DNA of 64,000 nucleotides. It comes from Trichaptum fuscoviolaceum. Lineage: Eukaryota > Basidiomycota > Agaricomycetes > Hymenochaetales > Trichaptaceae. The notes below the pieces were generated by a model. The model was not told where the DNA came from. It searched no databases and saw nothing but the letters and a program-made list of their open reading frames with translations. The position numbers and the translations under genes were made by a program. This document shows positions 1 through 10,247 of the stretch, one piece after another. Every line of letters begins with the position of its first letter. The stretch's first letter is position 1. The stretch spans positions 310,001 through 374,000 of the forward strand of contig CAJSYZ010000009.1 in NCBI GenBank assembly GCA_910574455.1, written 5' to 3'.

Positions 1-741
1 GTCGCGCAGGGAGCGGGGCTACGGGGGCGAGACACAAGGGGGCTCGAGGCGAGGACGGGACAGAGTCAGAGTCGAGGCGGGGAAGGCAGAGTCGAGGCGC
101 GGGGAAACGCACAGAGTTTGCGGAGCGGGGGATCACGTGGCGGGATTTCAGGAGCGGGAAATCTGGAGCGGGGGATCTTACGCTAGAATCGCGACACGGG
201 GGATCAGCGTGGGAAGCTCAGAGCGGGGGTTCTGTCGGGAATCTCAGAGCGGGATTCTTGCGGGAATCTCAGGGCGGGATTCGTGCGGGAATCTCAGAGC
301 GGGATTCTGGCGGGAATCTCAGAGCGGGATTCTGAGCAGGACTCAAGGCGGGATCGCAGAGCGGGATCCGGGACAAGACAAAGACAAGAGGGCCAGAGAG
401 TAGGCGTGCTCAGGACGGGAGCAGAGAGCTCAGGGTAACCGGGATCTCAAGGCAACACTTCTGTATCAGGAGGAGGTTCCCTAAGGAAGCACTTGACAAG
501 TCAGCATTGTAAAACTACACTAGAGACAAGACGGAAACACACCTAAGGAAGCACTCGACAAGAGGACAAAAGTGAGTGCTCCTTACGGTGGCGACAGGTA
601 TTTATCTACTGGGCAGAATCTACAGGGAACGGTCATGCACAAACGCGCAACTAACTAGTTACACAATCTTGCGGGCGAAGGCCGCGCATACAGTGACGTG
701 AATCTGGGAACCGGGATTCGGTGCGGGGAACATCTGGGCAA
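1..741 (-). repeat. LTR-Y, first visible part (5' end of window)
   Basis: This is the reverse complement of the LTR-like unit at 12,649-15,081; window base 1 corresponds to about 14,952, so roughly 130 bp lie off the left edge. It is rich in GGGATTC/GAATCCC motifs and carries the conserved hairpin of these LTRs near 545-585. It is cut at 741 by Gypsy-1 and resumes at 21,532, then again at 31,401, ending at 32,870. No internal coding sequence joins it, so it is probably a solo LTR of about 2.4 kb. The outer target duplication cannot be checked because the left end is outside the window. Confidence 0.8.
236..335. repeat. 25-bp tandem repeat inside LTR-Y
   Basis: The 12-mer CGGGAATCTCAG recurs at 236, 261, 286 and 311 (the third unit varies slightly), a strict 25-bp period. 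The same array is present in reverse orientation in the other LTR-Y copy around 14,640-14,800, so it belongs to the LTR. It is a direct repeat without unique spacers and so is not a CRISPR array. Confidence 0.85.
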
Positions 742-1573
742 TGTCAAGATCCCGGGCTCCTTTTCCTATTTCCCGCACTTTCCCGCCAAGGATCCCGACA
801 TGAGCAGGCAATCCCGCGGGGAGAATCCCGCCATTGGATTCCCGACGCGAAACCCCTTTCCCGACTCGCACAATCCCCCGCAAGATCCCCCGCTCACGTG
901 ACCTATCCCGCACCACCGTCCCGACCACCATGCACGCATACACACACTCATTTACGACGACCCGCCAAGGCACATGTACATTCACTTACCAACATATGCT
1001 CCTTAACCCGCTAGTACCTCAAGGTGACGACCTGCAACCGCCTGGCATACCTAGTCTGGCTAGTCGCGGCCACGGACCGGACGCTGACGTCCACAGACAT
1101 GCCGTAGCCATCTGGAGAGACGGGATGGACATGCCTAGCAGTGCGGTCATAGCATGTATCTTTTGTAGTAGATAGGTGCGCATTGCGCAAGGACACTTAG
1201 CGTAGATTAACTATACAGTCTTTACGAAGTAGATAAATAGCTGTAGGCATCGTAAGGAGCACCCCACTTTTGACCTCTTGTGGAGTGCTTCCTTAGGTGC
1301 GATCTCTCTCTTTTCTCCTGTGTAGTTAGTTGCGCAATACTTACTTGTGGAGTGCTTCCTTAGGGATCCGCTTACTTGACGTTCAAAGCAGTGAAGAGTC
1401 CTAGCTGGCCTTGAGAATCCCGCGACGCGCCTGGATAGAATCCCGCGCGTTTCCCCCGCCTGAATTCCCACGCTCGTTCCCGGTCGCGAATCCAGTTCCC
1501 CGAAAGCTGGTTCCCGTCGCGAAATCCAGTTCCCCGAAACTCTTTCCCGCTACAATTCCCGACGGTCGTAACA
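742..1573 (+). repeat. Gypsy-1 5' LTR
   Basis: An 832-bp LTR bounded by TGTCAAG and CGTAACA. It preserves the empty target of element X: the octamer CTGCAACC occurs once near 1,031-1,038 here, whereas in the 3' LTR it is duplicated around the X insertion. The LTR is rich in ATTCCCG-type motifs and contains the TATA-like box and primer hairpin described separately. Confidence 0.95.
1232..1294 (+). promoter_or_regulatory. Gypsy-1 core promoter, self-primer and hairpin
   Basis: A TATA-like GATAAATA (1232-1239) lies about 30 bp before ACTTTTGACCT (1266-1276), so the transcript should begin near that 11-mer. The 11-mer is the exact complement of the putative primer-binding site at 1576-1586. It sits in the loop of a stem formed by AAGGAGCACCCC (1254-1265) and GGAGTGCTTCCTT (1282-1294). 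The right stem arm is repeated about 60 bp downstream. The transcription start is inferred from spacing. Confidence 0.7.
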
Positions 1574-1575
1574 TT

Positions 1576-1586
1576 AGGTCAAAAGT
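1576..1586 (+). promoter_or_regulatory. Gypsy-1 primer-binding site of self-priming type
   Basis: AGGTCAAAAGT starts two bases after the 5' LTR end. It is perfectly complementary to the 11-mer ACTTTTGACCT in the LTR at 1266-1276. It does not begin TGG as tRNA-primed sites usually do. Tf1 of fission yeast is known to prime reverse transcription with the first 11 nt of its own RNA; the same geometry is seen here. Confidence 0.75.
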
Positions 1587-1662
1587 CCTGGCTCACCGCC
1601 GCTCGGACTCGACACCCCCACGCTCTTTACTTCTACCCCCGCACCCGTATCGCCGACCCGCG

Positions 1663-2871
1663 ATGTCAGCCCAATCTGAGTGGGGAGGACTCGCAGACAC
1701 CTTCACGTTCCCATCCCCGAACTCCACGATGGGGGACGACAAACTCCAGCCCATCCTTGATCGCCTCGACACCCTCGAACAACGCTATGCCAAGCTAGTC
1801 AACGAACACAATCAGGTCCAGAACACAGTCGCCCAGCTCAAGCACGCCAACCGGGCGTTAGAAGCGCAAATCGCGAGTCAGCCCACCTCCCCGTCTGGGG
1901 GTGGAGCAGGACTCAAGATGAAGCTTCCCGACACCTTCGAAGGTGAACGCGCCAAGCTGGAGAATTGGATTCACCAGATTAAGCTCTACCTGTTCGGGCA
2001 ACATCCGGGGCTAGACGAAACCCGCAAGGTCGCATTCGCTCTGATGCTACTGCGGGGGCCTGCGCAAGACTGGGCACAACCCATTCTCGATCGACTCCAG
2101 GACATCCCGACACCGCCAGAAGCCGCCGGTCTGGAGGCCCTGTTTACCGCTCTTCGCGCCTCTTACGGGGAAATCGATGCAGACAAAGCAGCGGCTGACA
2201 AACTGATGCGCCTACGCCAGACGGGAACGGTCGCAGAATTTGCGTCACAATTCCGTGCCCTCCAAGCCCTCACCAGGTGGCCCAAGGACGCAACGATAGA
2301 TGTCATCTACCTCGACATGTTCCGAAAGGGACTCAAAGACCAGGTTCGCCAGCACATTGCCAGCACAGAGGCGAAGGATATGAAATTCGATGCCTACATC
2401 AATTGGGTTTCCAAGACAGACGAGAAGCTAAGGCTCGCACACGCTTATGGACCCGTATCAAAGCCAGCGGCTACGCCCCAAAGCAATCCCGGCACCACTA
2501 GTTCAGCTCCGCGTACAATCCCAACCGCGAGCGCAAGCTCGACTAAGGATCCCAACGCAATGGAGATTGACAGGGTGCGCCGGGAACGCAGGAGTAAGGG
2601 ACTATGCTACTACTGCGGAGAGAAAGACCATTTGGTGAGCGATTGCCCAACGCGACCGCCATCCCGAAACCTAAAGGTTACGAAATCCACATCCCCGTTG
2701 AACCCCTCGCCCCCCGCGCTCCAGTCGTTCGAAGACACGCTCAAACGTATGGCGGAGCAATACATCCAGAATGTGCAGCAGTCCGTGCTACAGAACGCAT
2801 TCGCCGCCATGACACCCGCCGCCAAAAACATTCACAATCCCGAAGCCCCGCCCCCAGCGGATTTTCAGTAG
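1663..2871 (+). CDS. gag: Gypsy-1 Gag
   Basis: Structural protein of the virus-like particle, about 402 residues from the ATG at 1663 (MSAQSEWGG). The frame is open further upstream into the LTR, but that extension is LTR sequence. Visible features are a coiled-coil-like stretch near residues 25-70 (LDRLDTLEQRYAKLVNE), the retrotransposon Gag core with the W-I-H-Q-I-K-L-Y-L and P-A-Q-D-W motifs, and one CCHC zinc knuckle C-x2-C-x4-H-x4-C (CYYCGEKDHLVSDC) near residues 315-330. The frame overlaps pol, which lies in the -1 frame. It is intact and ends in TAG at 2869-2871, just after a candidate slippery site. Confidence 0.9.
   Translation: MSAQSEWGGLADTFTFPSPNSTMGDDKLQPILDRLDTLEQRYAKLVNEHNQVQNTVAQLKHANRALEAQIASQPTSPSGGGAGLKMKLPDTFEGERAKLENWIHQIKLYLFGQHPGLDETRKVAFALMLLRGPAQDWAQPILDRLQDIPTPPEAAGLEALFTALRASYGEIDADKAAADKLMRLRQTGTVAEFASQFRALQALTRWPKDATIDVIYLDMFRKGLKDQVRQHIASTEAKDMKFDAYINWVSKTDEKLRLAHAYGPVSKPAATPQSNPGTTSSAPRTIPTASASSTKDPNAMEIDRVRRERRSKGLCYYCGEKDHLVSDCPTRPPSRNLKVTKSTSPLNPSPPALQSFEDTLKRMAEQYIQNVQQSVLQNAFAAMTPAAKNIHNPEAPPPADFQ
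2859..2865 (+). promoter_or_regulatory. Candidate -1 ribosomal frameshift site, Gypsy-1 gag/pol
   Basis: The heptamer G GAT TTT lies in the gag frame one sense codon before the TAG. Pol is in the -1 frame and is open through this point. GGAUUUU is not the strict XXXYYYZ form, but it is the shift site I recall for red clover necrotic mosaic virus. Gypsy-2 has a canonical heptamer in the matching place, which supports the reading. No downstream structure was computed. Confidence 0.5.
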
Positions 2872-3868
2872 GGTCGTATTGCTCAGTCGCGCCCTATACG
2901 ACCCAACCGCCCTTGTGGCCGAAGAACTCTCTTAATAATGGTCCCTTGTATTTAACCATCTCTACAATAGACCGTCGTCTTCGACGACATTTGAAGTTCC
3001 CGGTACAGGTTAGCGACGGAAAGACGGATGCCTTAGCCACAGTAATGTTAGACAGCGGTGCGTCGGGGACTTTCATAAATTCCCGCTACGTTTCCCGACA
3101 CGGACTCCAGACCCGGGATTTGGTAATCCCGATACTTTTGCGCAATGCGGACAATTCCCCGAACACGATTGGACGCATCACCAAGGAAGTAGTTCTTAAC
3201 GTCGAGATGAAAGGACACTTAGAACAGTTAACCATGGCCGTCGCGGACATTGGCGACAACAATATTATCATGGGGATTGATTGGTTGCGACACCATAACC
3301 CAACCATCGACTGGACCAACGATGTGGTCGACCTCAACCGCTGCCCGCCCCAGTGTGACAACCAGAAACGTCTGGTCCCGCTTCCCCGCCTCGCCATAGC
3401 AGAAGAAGTCGAGACCCCCTGGGGGCCCGATAGGACCCAGGCCGAATGGGAAGCCGTCCCACCGGGATTTCAATACTCAGAAAAATATTGGGACCAGTAC
3501 CACGACGCCGAGTCCTACTTCGTCACGACAGACGACCATTTCGCGTATAAGATTGCCGCCTCGTACACCCACTCCCAGGCCATCGCTGAGAAGTCAGCAG
3601 TGAAGGAAGGCGAGAAAACCTTCGAAGAACTAGTTCCCCCCGAATTCCGTGAGTTTGCCGACGTTTTCTCGAAAGTTGAATCCGAAAGGCTTCCACTGCG
3701 CAAGCCGTATGACCACGCCATAGATTTAGAACCCGGGAAGGTTCCCCCGTACAGCAAAATCTATCCGTTGGCCCCGGCCGAGCGCGACGCCCTTCGCGAA
3801 TTCATGGACGAAAATCTGCGCAAAGGGTACATACGACCTTCGAAATCCCCCGCCGCGGCCCCCGTCTT
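2866..3868 (+). pseudogene. pol: Gypsy-1 Pol, part 1: protease and start of reverse transcriptase
   Basis: Open in the -1 frame relative to gag. The aspartic protease active site is LDSGASGTF near 3,050-3,075, followed by GIDWL near 3,275. A linker leads to the reverse transcriptase N-terminus (YDHAIDLEPG, then RPSKSPAAAP). The frame is broken at 3868 by element A, which is flanked by CCGTCTT, and continues at 10,461-10,468 with the strand residues before the KKKDGTLRM motif. No internal stop was seen before the break, so the insertion is the lesion. The ATG at 2604 in this frame lies inside gag and is probably not used. Confidence 0.9.
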
Positions 3869-4199
3869 GAGCCGTACCAACTAATAATCTTATAGATCCG
3901 CGATAATTATCGCAACCCGTTTCTAAAGTTATCGCGATAACGGAACCATAGCTTTTTGGGCCTGCACGGCAGCTCAATGCCGGGGTGCCGCCTCACGGCA
4001 CCTCACGGCATGCGTCTCGCGTCAGGAACCAGGCTAAATCCGGTAATATAGCCTGGTTTCAATCTCTGGCGCGATTCAGCTGCGATAATTTAGCTTCCGG
4101 GGCCCAGCCCCTTATAATTTGAAATAAAATAGCTTCTATCTAGTACTATAGGTAGATCTTTTTTATTTGCAATATGACGTAGCCGTTAATTTACAATAA

Positions 4200-6187
4200 A
4201 TGTTGCGACACTGCGCGAAAGTAAGCGCCGGCGCCTACTACGGTGTCGTGCGCACGGCGCGTCGTCCGTCCTTGACCTTTTCTCCCACTTTCACGACGAC
4301 TACGTCGTTCATCTCTTTTCTTCTCGCCTCTTTCTCTTGTGTCGCTCTACAACTTGCGTCGGAAGGTTTTCAAATGAATGCTGTTGGCCACGGAGCCAGT
4401 AGGAAGGCCGTAAATGTGACAGGTGCGTCGGACCATTCCTGCTATTCTTGCCATTACTAACTTCTACAACTTGCACAGGTACAGTGCGAGCGCGCAGCTA
4501 GAACCTTCACCCTCATCTTCAAGCAAGAACATCAACGATACCACTGGACGTAGTCCATGCCCATCGTTCCTCCGCTCTCACAACAACAGCAGCAAATCCA
4601 AGCAAGTACGACTTCCTCATGGCAGACGTCGCTGCAAACACAACAGTCGCAGCGCCGGGAGCGACAATCGCCGCGGCACCGCCGTCTCCTGAATCTTCAT
4701 TCAACAAACCTAGTTAACAGTCATACTAGGAGAATCGCAATCACAAGCAAGAGTTGAACCCGAACAGTGTGCTCCACGGCCCAATCCCCATCTACAGCTC
4801 ATACATTCTCTTAGCTTCTCCTCGGCATCTGCTTTTCAGCAACAGCACGCGCATCCTCTCGCCTTTGCGCGTTCAATACAGGCTACCGTACAAGCCCCTG
4901 GCTCGATCCAGTTTCTCGCGGTAGTGGGCGCTGGACGATGACCGTCGATCTGGCTGCCGATACTGAGCGTGCAGATAGCTTACGACGAGCTATGGAGGGA
5001 TTGCTGATGCGGGAGGCGCCGTTTTCTTTGAGCGACGCAAGCGCAGACAAAAGGTATGTACATTCCCTCGAATCCGTTCTACCAAATGCACCTTGGGTCG
5101 AGGGAACAACCTTCGCGACTTCGCGCGATCTTCGTGGCAGCGGCTTTGCGAAGGACAATCTTAGTATGTTTGTGCTCTCTTTTTTGTACTTAAATCTTGT
5201 ATAATATTACCTTATTTTGATCTATAATATATATACATTTGAACCATAAAAAAACTGCGTGCAAGGAGTGAATGATGTGCTTTTTAGACGTTGTCGAAGG
5301 TGCCCTTTTACACGTCCGTGTCCTCAAAGTTGCGTCCGGCAATTCCCGGAGCATTCATCCAAGGCATCGCCGGACACACTTTTCTCTCAAAATTAAAACA
5401 CTCTTTCGTACACGCTCCAGGCACATTATGCTACGCAAAAGAGATGATTTGACAGTAAATTATCATATTTAGTTTAGTAGCATTCATGTACTTTGTTGTT
5501 GTGTAATTAGCACAACAATGCTAAAAAGTGCTGTTCTAACAGTATTTATTCATTTCTATATCTTTGAGTGGATATGAGACTTCCATATTTCGTAAAAAAG
5601 ATCTGGTCTACACTATATAGAAGTCTAAAGAAGAATTTTGTTATTAGATAAAGTGGAAGGGGTTGAACTCGAAAGTGGTGCTTCGAATGCATCACTTCGA
5701 GTGAAACTTGCACACATGTGTTCAACTCTCGGACTGATTTGTGTACCTCACAACTGTTCTCTTCATACCTTCTAATCTAACACCTGATTTTACTTCATTA
5801 TAGCTTCGCTTATTGCTATGTAGCATATCTGTATTTTTTAATCATCATTAATATAGTGAAACTAGCTGTAAATGTTGAATTTTGACTCAAAAGTGCTCAA
5901 AATGGCCAATTTTAGAGATTGTTTCATTTTTGTAGCCTTTTGTAAAGATACATAGGCTCCCATACTTTTTCTAGAGCTTTTATAATGAGCATAGAGTTTT
6001 ATTGTAAATATGCAAAGCGATCAAGGGGATGTAAGATACCAGAGAAATCAGAGAATGTGAGCATATGTGCATGAATCATGCATTTCTATTGTAGTCTTGA
6101 TCTTTTACCCCTTGTAACAAGTGCTTTTGCCTCCGAATTTTTCGTGTACATACGTTGTCATATACAAGATTGAATTGAGCCCTGTGC
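4200..6187. other. Unrecognised left interior of element A
   Basis: The first kilobase (4,200-5,210) has coding-like composition, Gln- and Ser-rich in several frames, with a possible intron (GTGCGTC...TTGCACAG, about 4,421-4,480). It includes a small frame beginning with ATG at 4,618 (MADVAANTTVAAPG). I do not recognise a family; it may be another captured host piece. From 5,200 to 6,187 the sequence is AT-rich with only short frames, and I see no feature in it. Confidence 0.4.
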
Positions 6188-7249
6188 CTGAGGTTTACAG
6201 CATGACACGGGTGCACCCGTAGGTACCCGTGATCCGCAAGTGCAGGTACCTGTGTAGAGCATGACACGGGTGCACCCGTAGGTACCCGTGATCCGCAAGT
6301 GCAGGTACCTGTGCAAAAAAAATCAATACCTGGATCCGACCCGGATCCGTGGGAAACGGATCCAGGTGCACCCGCACCCGTTACCTGCAGGTATTGCAGG
6401 TACCTGTTAGCACCCGCAGGTATTTGCAGTAGGCCATGAGAATACTGTGCAATATTGTTCACTCAATAGCCCAGTCGATGGCCTCAGCCTTGACTTGCCC
6501 TTACGGGTTACTCCTGTCCTCAGACGTGGAGATGTAGCTCATGAATGAAACAACAAGCTCAACAGCCCGGGTGATGGCCTCAGCCGCACCCGACCCACAG
6601 GGACTCCTTGTGCCACAGCATAGAAGTCAGCTGTTGAGCTAACGGTATAACTGCCTGGCTTTGTGCTTTCGCGCGAAGTCAAGCAGTCTAAACCACCATA
6701 CACCCAACCAAGTCCAGTAAAGGATAAGACACAGTGAGAGCCGTCAAACTCAATGAGCCTTCATGTGGATGAAGGCTCACTTACACAGATACCCTGGGGT
6801 GAGTTCGACGTGTGTGAGATATTACAGGTCTTGGGCATGGGGACCCTCCCTGGACAAGTGCTTCTTTGTGTGAGCAAGCCCCAGGAATCACCAGGGTGAG
6901 CAAGCAGCAGATGAAAGTGCAGCCCAAATGGGGTGTGCAGGCGGCGAGCTATCATCTGTTGCTGCTACCCTGGCTGTCCCAAAGATGGTGCTGGCGATTG
7001 ATGAGTTTTGCGCCGAATCGAATGAAAGCTGGACGATAGGAAAGCCCTCAGAAAGACGAAGACGAAGGTGTTCTTGGTTTTGTGAAGGCTTGAATCAAGC
7101 CCGAGTTATGGGCGATGTTTTCGGCCGAAAGGGGAAAGTGTAGTGGTGGTGATGCCGGGATGGGACCGTCTTGCACATGCGCGCTGATAGGAGACTGCAT
7201 GGAGCGCAGAGAGTCGGACGGCGATGGTAACCGGTCAGTTCTGAAGATA

Positions 7250-7900
7250 TTGTGAGTCGATGTGTAAAATTACAACGGGCCAGCGAACGTACTTCTTTGG
7301 ACGAGGGCCACCCCGTGGTCGCTGTTGACCGCCGTCACCCGTCTTCTCCTTTCTCGGAGATTTTCCTCCTGCGTAGTCCAAACCTTCCTCCTGCAAGACT
7401 CTCCTTTTTTTGTCTGGGCTTCCATCGGAAATGCCAAGCCATCCTCCGGCGCTGGCGTTGTTATATTGTGCACGCCGCCTTCGTCCTGTCTCATAGTTTG
7501 TCGGCATCAAGTACGCCTTCGCGCTCACATGTGGGTACGTTGTCTTTTTGACGAGCAGATGGGGCTGGAATTCGGGAAGGGTGGTGACGGGGTCGTTGAG
7601 GTATGATGATTGCCCGCGAAGCTCGTCTGCAGCCCGTCATCTCGATACGTATCTTGTCCTCCGCTCCTGGGCGCACCTTATGCGCCTCATCCGCAATCTC
7701 TCCAAGCAGCCACAGTCTCTCCTCGGTCGAAGCTGAGCGGGTCTCAATGAGCTCAATCAGTTTGTAGATTTTCGAGGTTAAAGAGGTAACGGTCGACGTG
7801 AGCACGGCGTCGAGCTCGCGGAGGTCGGCAAAGCGGGAGGGGTCCAGAGGGAGGGAGTCGAGAGTCTGCGCATAGTCCGCGCACGCGTCGGAGGTAATCG
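7250..7900 (-). pseudogene. Captured ING-family (inhibitor of growth) gene fragment, copy 1
   Basis: Read on the minus strand, it encodes the helical N-terminal domain of an ING protein: D-Y-A-Q-T-L-D-S-L-P, R-F-A-D-L-R-E-L-D, then a one-base shift, then ADELRGQSSYL, PHLLVKKTTYPHVSA and a basic tail (SPDKKRR, KSPRKEK). ING proteins are histone-reader subunits of acetyltransferase or deacetylase complexes. The C-terminal PHD finger that binds H3K4me3 is missing. An intron-like GTAATTTT...CTTCAG stretch follows, so the capture was from genomic DNA. The frame is broken, so it is a passenger rather than a gene. Copy 2 is at 19,385-19,975. Confidence 0.75.
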
Positions 7901-8395
7901 ATGGCCGTCGAGGCCCGTGGTCGTCGTTCCGTCGAAAGAACTAAGTCGACCAGTAGCACGCGCCTATGCGCGGACTCCAGTCAACCGTCCGTAGTATGTC
8001 TTCTGCGTGCGCAACGCAATCGTCGCTCGCGAGAAGTCCGAAGACAAGAAACAAACTGGACTCTTGCACGTCCGTAAAAGTCTTGCGCGCCCGTAAGAAT
8101 GTCGCGCGCCGTCGTAGTCGAAGCCCGAGGACAAGAAACAAACTAGTTCGCCAGAAGAAACGAGTCCTAAAGCACGCGCAACAGCGCAGACGTCAGACTC
8201 ATTCCCGTTCACGCTCTCGCACATCGTGGTTGGGGAAAGGTAAGTTAATTTTCTCACGGTCTACATGACGCGACTAACACAAGTTATTATCGCGTGTGAA
8301 CCAGCTACTCCGGTCACGCAACTAACCTGACCCGTTGTCTTTGTTCCCGTTCCTCAATGTCTGCGGCCTACGGCCACTGCAGGTACCTGCAGGTA

Positions 8396-8794
8396 GTGTT
8401 GTTGGCAGCGGCAGCATAGTCTGCCATTGCCAGGTGGCAGAGGTGGCAAATGTCAAACGGCAGACCTTCAAAGAAAATCAGGGTGGCAGAACGAGCTTAC
8501 AAATATGATTAGTTGCCATATTTGGTAGGTAAAGAACGCTTATATTACAAACACTTATTACTTTAAGTCCTAGAATTACATTACTTTTTCTTTACAAGAG
8601 TAATGCAAATGCCAATTCTGAGAGAAAGTTGTCAGTTAACCTAAATCTCAGGTAAGAAGAAACAAATAAGGTTAACAATTACTTTATATGGTAGTATGAC
8701 ATAAAGTAGTCTGCCACCTGTTTACTGCCACTGGCAAACGAAGGTTTGCCATTTGCCTGGCAGACCAACCTCAAATTTGATCTGCCAACAACAC
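8396..8794. mobile_element. MITE of 399 bp inside element X copy 1
   Basis: Perfect 13-bp inverted ends, GTGTTGTTGGCAG and its complement CTGCCAACAACAC. The element is absent at the corresponding place in X copy 2, which supplies the empty site. It is filled with TGGCA/TGCCA repeats. The flanks look like a 12-bp duplication (TACCTGCAGGTA versus TATCTGCAGGTA), but the surroundings are themselves repetitive, so the true duplication length is uncertain. Confidence 0.8.
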
Positions 8795-9267
8795 TATCTG
8801 CAGGTACCTGCACAGGTACCTGAGTTAAAAAAAAGTCATACCTGGATCCGCAGGTAAGCGTGGGAAACAGGTACCTGCATGCGGGTGCACCCGGAGCCGC
8901 AGGTTTTTGCTGCAGGTACCTACAGGTACCTACGGGTGACACGCACCCATGTCATGCTCTACTGAGGTTTCGTTGTCTACATTAAATTTGAAGAGTATGT
9001 TATTGATATGTTTGAAGCATAAAAAAATCTTGAGACATACCATATATAGTAATTTCACGCGATTCTCAGGGTCGTGGCGCGCTATCTGCACGCATCACGA
9101 ACGTCGTCTTTCTGTCTTTCTTCTCTCTTCTTCAAGCTCTTAAGCTATGGACGACAGGCAAGACGGCATTTGCTGCGCGCAAACGCCGTCTTGCTTCTGC
9201 TTCCGCAGCCTCTCGCCTCTCGGGCGCGAGCTGTATGCTCGCAAGCGCAGCTTTCTCGGGCGACCGC

Positions 9268-9660
9268 CGACGAGTCCTACTCCTACAACCTTCGTAACTC
9301 TCTGGACAACGAGAAGCTCAAGGACAAGCGAGCGCAAGCGCACCTCTCAAGACCTCGAGTCCTACACCTACACCTCCGTACCTCTCTGAACGACGAGAAG
9401 CTCAAGGACAAGCGAGCGTCAGCGCAGCTTTCAAGATTTCGAGTCTTACTCCTACCGCCTCCGTAACTCTGTGAACGACGAGAAGCTCAAGGACAAGTTC
9501 AATCTCGAGGACAAGACGGCAGAGATCTCTTTCAGAAAGATGATCTATGGTGTGACGCCTCGCAGGAAGCATCGAAGCAGGATTGTGAGGAGAAGCTGAA
9601 GGAGCTTGGGAGAGTTATTAATCCCATCATGCAGAAGCTCTACTCCGGTGCGGGCGGTGA
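9268..9660 (+). pseudogene. Captured Hsp70 C-terminal fragment with internal tandem duplications
   Basis: The plus-strand reading gives hallmarks of the cytosolic Hsp70 lid: ESYSYNLRNSLDNEKLKDK, then DASQEASKQDCEEKLKELG and NPIMQKLY. Hsp70 is an ATP-dependent chaperone, and only this substrate-lid region is present. The segment around EKLKDK is repeated three times with starts at 9,311, 9,395 and 9,480 (84-85 bp period). The outer repeats preserve the codons, while the middle one has a stop and frame changes. It lies in element A, so it is a transposon passenger, not a functional chaperone gene. Confidence 0.8.
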
Positions 9661-10226
9661 CGCTTGCTGTTGGCAGCAACCCAAGTACGTCCTCACCACC
9701 TTTGGTCTGTAACTGTCTTCAGATTTGACTGACAGTGGCACGCTTTTGTACACAGATGAGCCATAATCCATCGAGCCGTGCGTAATCGACGCTTGCGAGC
9801 TCTCACCTCCTTTATGAGCTCATCCATTACACACTCACCCCTCCGCCTTCCTTCCGCGCAATTCAAGTGCGCTAATACACTCATTTTTGTACCGCGCGAT
9901 GGCGACGAAGACCACCGCTGTCGAAGATGCGGCCGACCCCGATGCGCCACGCACGGGTAGCGCCACGCCCGCGCCCGCACACCCGCGCGCTCAAGACAAA
10001 CGTTGTGGCTGGCGGCGCCCGTGACCTGCGGTGCCCTCGTATGCCTCTTTTTTTTTTCTCCTGGGGCCCGACCAGTGGTCAGCGGGCCCGACGCGCCACG
10101 CACGGGTTGCCAACCGGGGGTGTGCGATATTCCCCGCCGCGTGCGCACGCGCACGCAGGGCCGCTACACGCACCGCCCTAGCGCGTGCTATTTTATATTT
10201 AAAGTATTCATTTCTAATTGTAGATA
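9661..10226. other. Right interior of element A, GC-rich
   Basis: Follows the Hsp70 fragment. It contains a short frame from an ATG at 9,899 (MATKTTAVEDAADPDAPRTG) that ends within about 40 codons and could be the start of another captured gene. Otherwise it is low-complexity GC-rich sequence with an 11-base T run near 10,048-10,058. No family was recognised. Confidence 0.3.
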
Positions 10227-10247
10227 GGCCTGGACTGCAGTCCAGGC
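10226..10247. repeat. Perfect palindrome in the right subterminal region of element A
   Basis: GCCTGGACTGCAGTCCAGGC reads the same on both strands. A related core (GGACTGGAGTCC) forms the centre of the palindrome at 54,461-54,507. Its role is unknown; it could be a subterminal transposase site or a cruciform. Confidence 0.6.

Larger units (their letters stand above)
6196..8961 (-). mobile_element. Element X, copy 1 (hAT-like non-autonomous element with captured ING fragment)
   Basis: The terminal inverted repeats begin TA[C/G]AGCATGACA, with the 8-bp target duplication CTGAGGTT at 6188-6195 and 8962-8969. The terminal regions are built from GGTACC, GGATCC and CACCCG palindromes. The left end carries an extra tandem copy of its first ~57 bp (6,198-6,254 and 6,256-6,312). 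It matches copy 2 at 18,743-20,989 along its length in opposite orientation. Copy 1 has an additional MITE at 8,396-8,794 and keeps ~49 bp deleted from copy 2. No transposase was recognised. The 8-bp duplication suggests hAT mobilisation. Confidence 0.88.

Noticed and set aside
236..335. CRISPR-like regular repeats
   Set aside because: Pure tandem 25-bp repeats with no unique spacers, inside an LTR.
1411..1662. N-terminal extension of Gypsy-1 Gag beginning in the LTR
   Set aside because: This part is LTR sequence and PBS; the ATG at 1663 starts the Gag-like protein.
2604..2858. ATG at 2604 as the start of Gypsy-1 Pol
   Set aside because: It lies inside the gag zinc knuckle in the alternative frame; frameshifting at 2859-2865 explains pol expression better.
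7966..8268. Arg-rich frame opposite the ING fragment in element X (also 19,025-19,327)
   Set aside because: Biased composition of GC-rich element sequence, with no family and no start context.
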